Of a DNA stretch of 7,976 nucleotides, positions 6,188-7,976 are shown in pieces (the first letter of the stretch is position 1; every line of letters begins with the position of its first letter). The notes under the pieces were generated by a model. It made no database searches. It was given only the letters and a program-made list of their open reading frames with translations, and had not been told where the DNA came from. The stretch is from Bacteroidetes bacterium UBA7688 (lineage in GTDB: Bacteria > Bacteroidota > Bacteroidia > Chitinophagales > Chitinophagaceae). The stretch is from positions 17,407-25,382 of the forward strand of contig DLGS01000183.1 of assembly GCA_002482815.1 (NCBI GenBank), written 5' to 3'. The position numbers and the translations under genes were made by a program.

Positions 6188-6586
6188 TTAATTTTCAAAG
6201 TAAAAGACCATACTCTTTTCCTTTACATTGATATTCTCGTGAGCTACTATGATATTATCAATAAAAATCTTTCCTTTTCTTCCACTAAATGCTTTTAATT
6301 CTGCCAATACTGGTTCATTTAATTTTGCACCCTCAACCTTATAGCTTGTGGTTTTTTCAAGTTCTGCATCACTGGGTATAATCGTTATTTCAAAGCCTTT
6401 TATTTTCTCATTCTTATCCGCAAGAACCAGTACAGGATAATCCAAAACTTGCATTACAGATACCTTACTACCACTTTCAATACCGCCTAAAGTGACGAAT
6501 TGCTTTTGTGTTGGTTTTGATTGTGCAAAAGAAACATTTATAGCCGCAAAGAAGAAAATAATGGCAATAGAAAATAGCTTTTTCAT
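6188..6586 (-). CDS. small secreted protein, paralog of the 136-residue gene downstream
   Basis: The chosen ATG at 6586 gives 132 residues and puts a clean signal peptide at the very N-terminus (MKKLFSIAIIFFFAAINVSFA, cleavage near A21-Q22). The open frame reaches 6613, but those nine extra residues would precede the signal peptide and overlap the -7 box. The mature domain shares SGSxVSxMQVLDYPVL (38-53), VEGAKLN (84-90) and a GKIFIDNI strand (105-112) with the paralog encoded at 5674-6084. It may be a GldM C-terminal-like beta-sandwich; I cannot assign a function. It starts 30 nt after the uppP stop. It has its own promoter within the uppP end and a terminator behind it, so it is probably monocistronic, with some readthrough from uppP possible. 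Confidence 0.78.
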   Translation of the reverse strand: MKKLFSIAIIFFFAAINVSFAQSKPTQKQFVTLGGIESGSKVSVMQVLDYPVLVLADKNEKIKGFEITIIPSDAELEKTTSYKVEGAKLNEPVLAELKAFSGRKGKIFIDNIIVAHENINVKEKSMVFYFEN

Positions 6587-6601
6587 TATGTATAATTTTT
6601 T

Positions 6602-6632
6602 TAAAGATAGCACTGTTTAAATAATCTGCAAA
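6602..6632 (-). promoter_or_regulatory. promoter of the 132-residue secreted protein gene, overlapping the uppP end
   Basis: On the minus strand, TTTG (6632-6629) stands 19 nt before TATCTTTA (6609-6602), which differs from TANNTTTG only in the last base. The ATG at 6586 follows 15 nt after the box. The -33 element lies inside the last codons of uppP. This placement excludes the longer start at 6613 as the main one. Confidence 0.6.
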
Positions 6633-7411
6633 CTGTGGCCACTCCATAATAAGGCAAGAATGATACAACCCACTATAATCCTGTATATCCCAAAAGCTTT
6701 AAAACCGTATTTAGTCACGAAAGAAATAAATGATTTGATGGCAATAATGGCGACTACAAAACCTACCACATTACCAATTGCTAAAAGGCTCCATTCTTCA
6801 GAAGAAACTGTGTGACCATCTTTATAAAAATCCAATAACTTTTTTGCAGTCGCAGCAAACATGGTAGGCACTGCAAGGAAGAAGGAAAATTCTGCTGCCG
6901 CTTTGCGGGTAAGCTTTTGCTGCATACCTCCGATGATGGTTGCCGCCGAGCGTGACACACCGGGTATCATCGCCAAACATTGAAACAAACCAATCGTAAA
7001 CGCCGATGGATACTTAATATTATCCGAATCATCATTGGTGTTGTTCTTCCAGGTTTTATCTACAAAAAGCAATACAATGCCGCCTAACACAAGCGCAATC
7101 GCAACTGTCTGCGGACTTTCCAGCAATTCGTCTATTTTATCTGACAATAAAACACCAAAAATAGCAGCGGGAATAAAGGCTGTAATCAACTTCAAGTAGA
7201 AGTTGATACTTTTAAAGAAACGTTTAAAGTATAAAACCACAACAGAAAGTATCGTTCCCAACTGTATAGCTACTGTAAACAGTTTTACAAAATCATCCGA
7301 TTGGATGCCCATCAACGAACTGCCAATAATCATGTGTCCTGTGGAAGATACCGGCAAAAACTCAGTCAATCCTTCAATGATACCGAGAATAATAGCTTGG
7401 AGTGTTGTCAT
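6617..7411 (-). CDS. uppP: undecaprenyl-diphosphatase UppP (BacA family)
   Basis: UppP is an integral inner-membrane enzyme that removes a phosphate from undecaprenyl diphosphate, recycling the lipid carrier for peptidoglycan and other wall polymers; it also confers basal bacitracin tolerance. The first active-site motif EGLTEFLPVSSTGH is at residues 13-26 (E13, E17, S22, S23 and H26 correspond to E. coli E17, E21, S26, S27 and H30). The second, PGVSRSAATI, is at 150-159 with R154 as the key arginine. About seven or eight hydrophobic segments span the 264 residues, the normal length. A hydrophilic loop rich in N and D lies at 120-133. The ATG at 7411 is 6 nt from the queE stop, so the two genes are probably one transcript. 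Confidence 0.97.
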   Translation of the reverse strand: MTTLQAIILGIIEGLTEFLPVSSTGHMIIGSSLMGIQSDDFVKLFTVAIQLGTILSVVVLYFKRFFKSINFYLKLITAFIPAAIFGVLLSDKIDELLESPQTVAIALVLGGIVLLFVDKTWKNNTNDDSDNIKYPSAFTIGLFQCLAMIPGVSRSAATIIGGMQQKLTRKAAAEFSFFLAVPTMFAATAKKLLDFYKDGHTVSSEEWSLLAIGNVVGFVVAIIAIKSFISFVTKYGFKAFGIYRIIVGCIILALLWSGHSLQII

Positions 7412-7417
7412 AAAAAA

Positions 7418-7976
7418 CTAGGGAATATTAAGGTATTTGTGTGTTTGCATCGACAGTTGCCAGCGTGGATTTTGCTGTATAAATTCGATAATCAGCGGTG
7501 TCATTTCATCGCGCTTGTCCCATTCGGTTTGCAGGTAAAGCTTACAATCAGCCGGAACTTTTGCGGCATATTCTTCCGCCCATTTAAAGTCCGATTTATT
7601 GAACACGATTATTTTCAACTCGTGCGCAAGATGCAGGTTTTCTTCCAGCGGCGCTTTAAATTTTTTCGGCGAAAGCGTTACCCAGTCCCAGTCGCCGCTG
7701 AGCGGACTGGAAGCAGACGTTTCGATGTGTGTGCGGAATCCCGCTTCGTGCAATGCATCAGTCAGCGCTTGCAATTCGTGCATTGATGGCTCGCCACCGG
7801 TAATTACTGCTAAACGTCCCGGATATTTTTCTGCCACAGCTACTATTTCTGCCAACGTCATTTTCGGGTGCGCATCAGCGTCCCAACTCTCTTTCACATC
7901 ACACCACACGCAGCCCACATCACACCCGCCGAGGCGAATAAAATAGGCGGCGTGACCTGCATAAGCCCCTTCGCCC
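7418..7976 (-). CDS. queE: 7-carboxy-7-deazaguanine synthase QueE (5' end outside window)
   Basis: QueE is a radical SAM enzyme that rearranges 6-carboxytetrahydropterin to 7-carboxy-7-deazaguanine in the pathway to preQ0 and queuosine. Reading leftward from the window edge gives GEGAYAGHAAYFIRLGGCD, then VGCVWCDVKESWD. This shows the CxxxCxxC cluster motif that binds the 4Fe-4S centre, right after the GEG and F-I-R-LGGC blocks. Further on, VITGGEPSMHEL is the SAM-binding GGEP motif, and HIETS and TLSPK are typical family stretches. The GTG at 7918 is internal, since the first cluster cysteine lies upstream of it; the true start is beyond position 7976. About 185 residues are present, and probably only some 20 to 30 are missing. 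The stretch looks richer in G and C than the envelope genes to its left. Confidence 0.95.
   Translation of the reverse strand, partial: GEGAYAGHAAYFIRLGGCDVGCVWCDVKESWDADAHPKMTLAEIVAVAEKYPGRLAVITGGEPSMHELQALTDALHEAGFRTHIETSASSPLSGDWDWVTLSPKKFKAPLEENLHLAHELKIIVFNKSDFKWAEEYAAKVPADCKLYLQTEWDKRDEMTPLIIEFIQQNPRWQLSMQTHKYLNIP

Noticed and set aside
7203..7946. Several plus-strand open frames opposite uppP and queE
   Set aside because: They are antisense to two intact, recognised genes and have arginine-, cysteine- and phenylalanine-heavy random composition.
1..7976. Search for a defence, phage, toxin-antitoxin, CRISPR or transposon system
   Set aside because: All recognised genes are metabolic, RNA-modifying or envelope genes; no transposase, integrase, nuclease or spaced direct repeats were seen.

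Overview
The window looks like chromosomal housekeeping DNA from a member of the Bacteroidota, probably close to the Chitinophagaceae/Sphingobacteriales. This rests on gene content (a DUF3822 gene overlapping rsmD, a short TruB without a PUA domain, a QueE with CDVGCxWCDVKESWD), on promoters of the Bacteroidota type (TTG about 20 nt before TANNTTTG), and on the lack of clear Shine-Dalgarno sequences. No IS element, phage gene, CRISPR array, tRNA or rRNA was seen.

Layout, left to right. Positions 1-298 hold the 3' end of nadD (+). It converges on truB (-) across a perfect-stem bidirectional terminator. From about 1114 a strong promoter reads rightward into DUF3822, rsmD and coaD, a compact likely operon in which DUF3822 and rsmD overlap by 10 nt. 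Downstream of coaD is an 88-bp structured, cloverleaf-like element with an internal direct repeat. It fills most of the gap before the convergent gene for ACMSD (aminocarboxymuconate-semialdehyde decarboxylase, -). Divergent from ACMSD are two tandem paralogous exported proteins ending in aromatic residues (+), probably outer-membrane beta-barrels. They run tail to tail, with only 7 nt between stops, into two tandem paralogous small secreted proteins (-). Each of the secreted-protein genes has a plausible promoter of its own, and a hairpin terminator lies between them. At the right end, queE (-, 5' end beyond the window) and uppP (-) are 6 nt apart and likely co-transcribed.

Functions touched are NAD synthesis (nadD), diversion of the kynurenine branch away from NAD (ACMSD), CoA synthesis (coaD), tRNA and rRNA modification (truB, queE, rsmD), lipid-carrier recycling for the cell wall (uppP), and a block of unassigned envelope proteins. 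I found no convincing new multi-gene system. The points most worth a second look are the structured repeat after coaD, the GPPY in place of D/NPPY in RsmD, and the two facing paralog pairs of envelope proteins.
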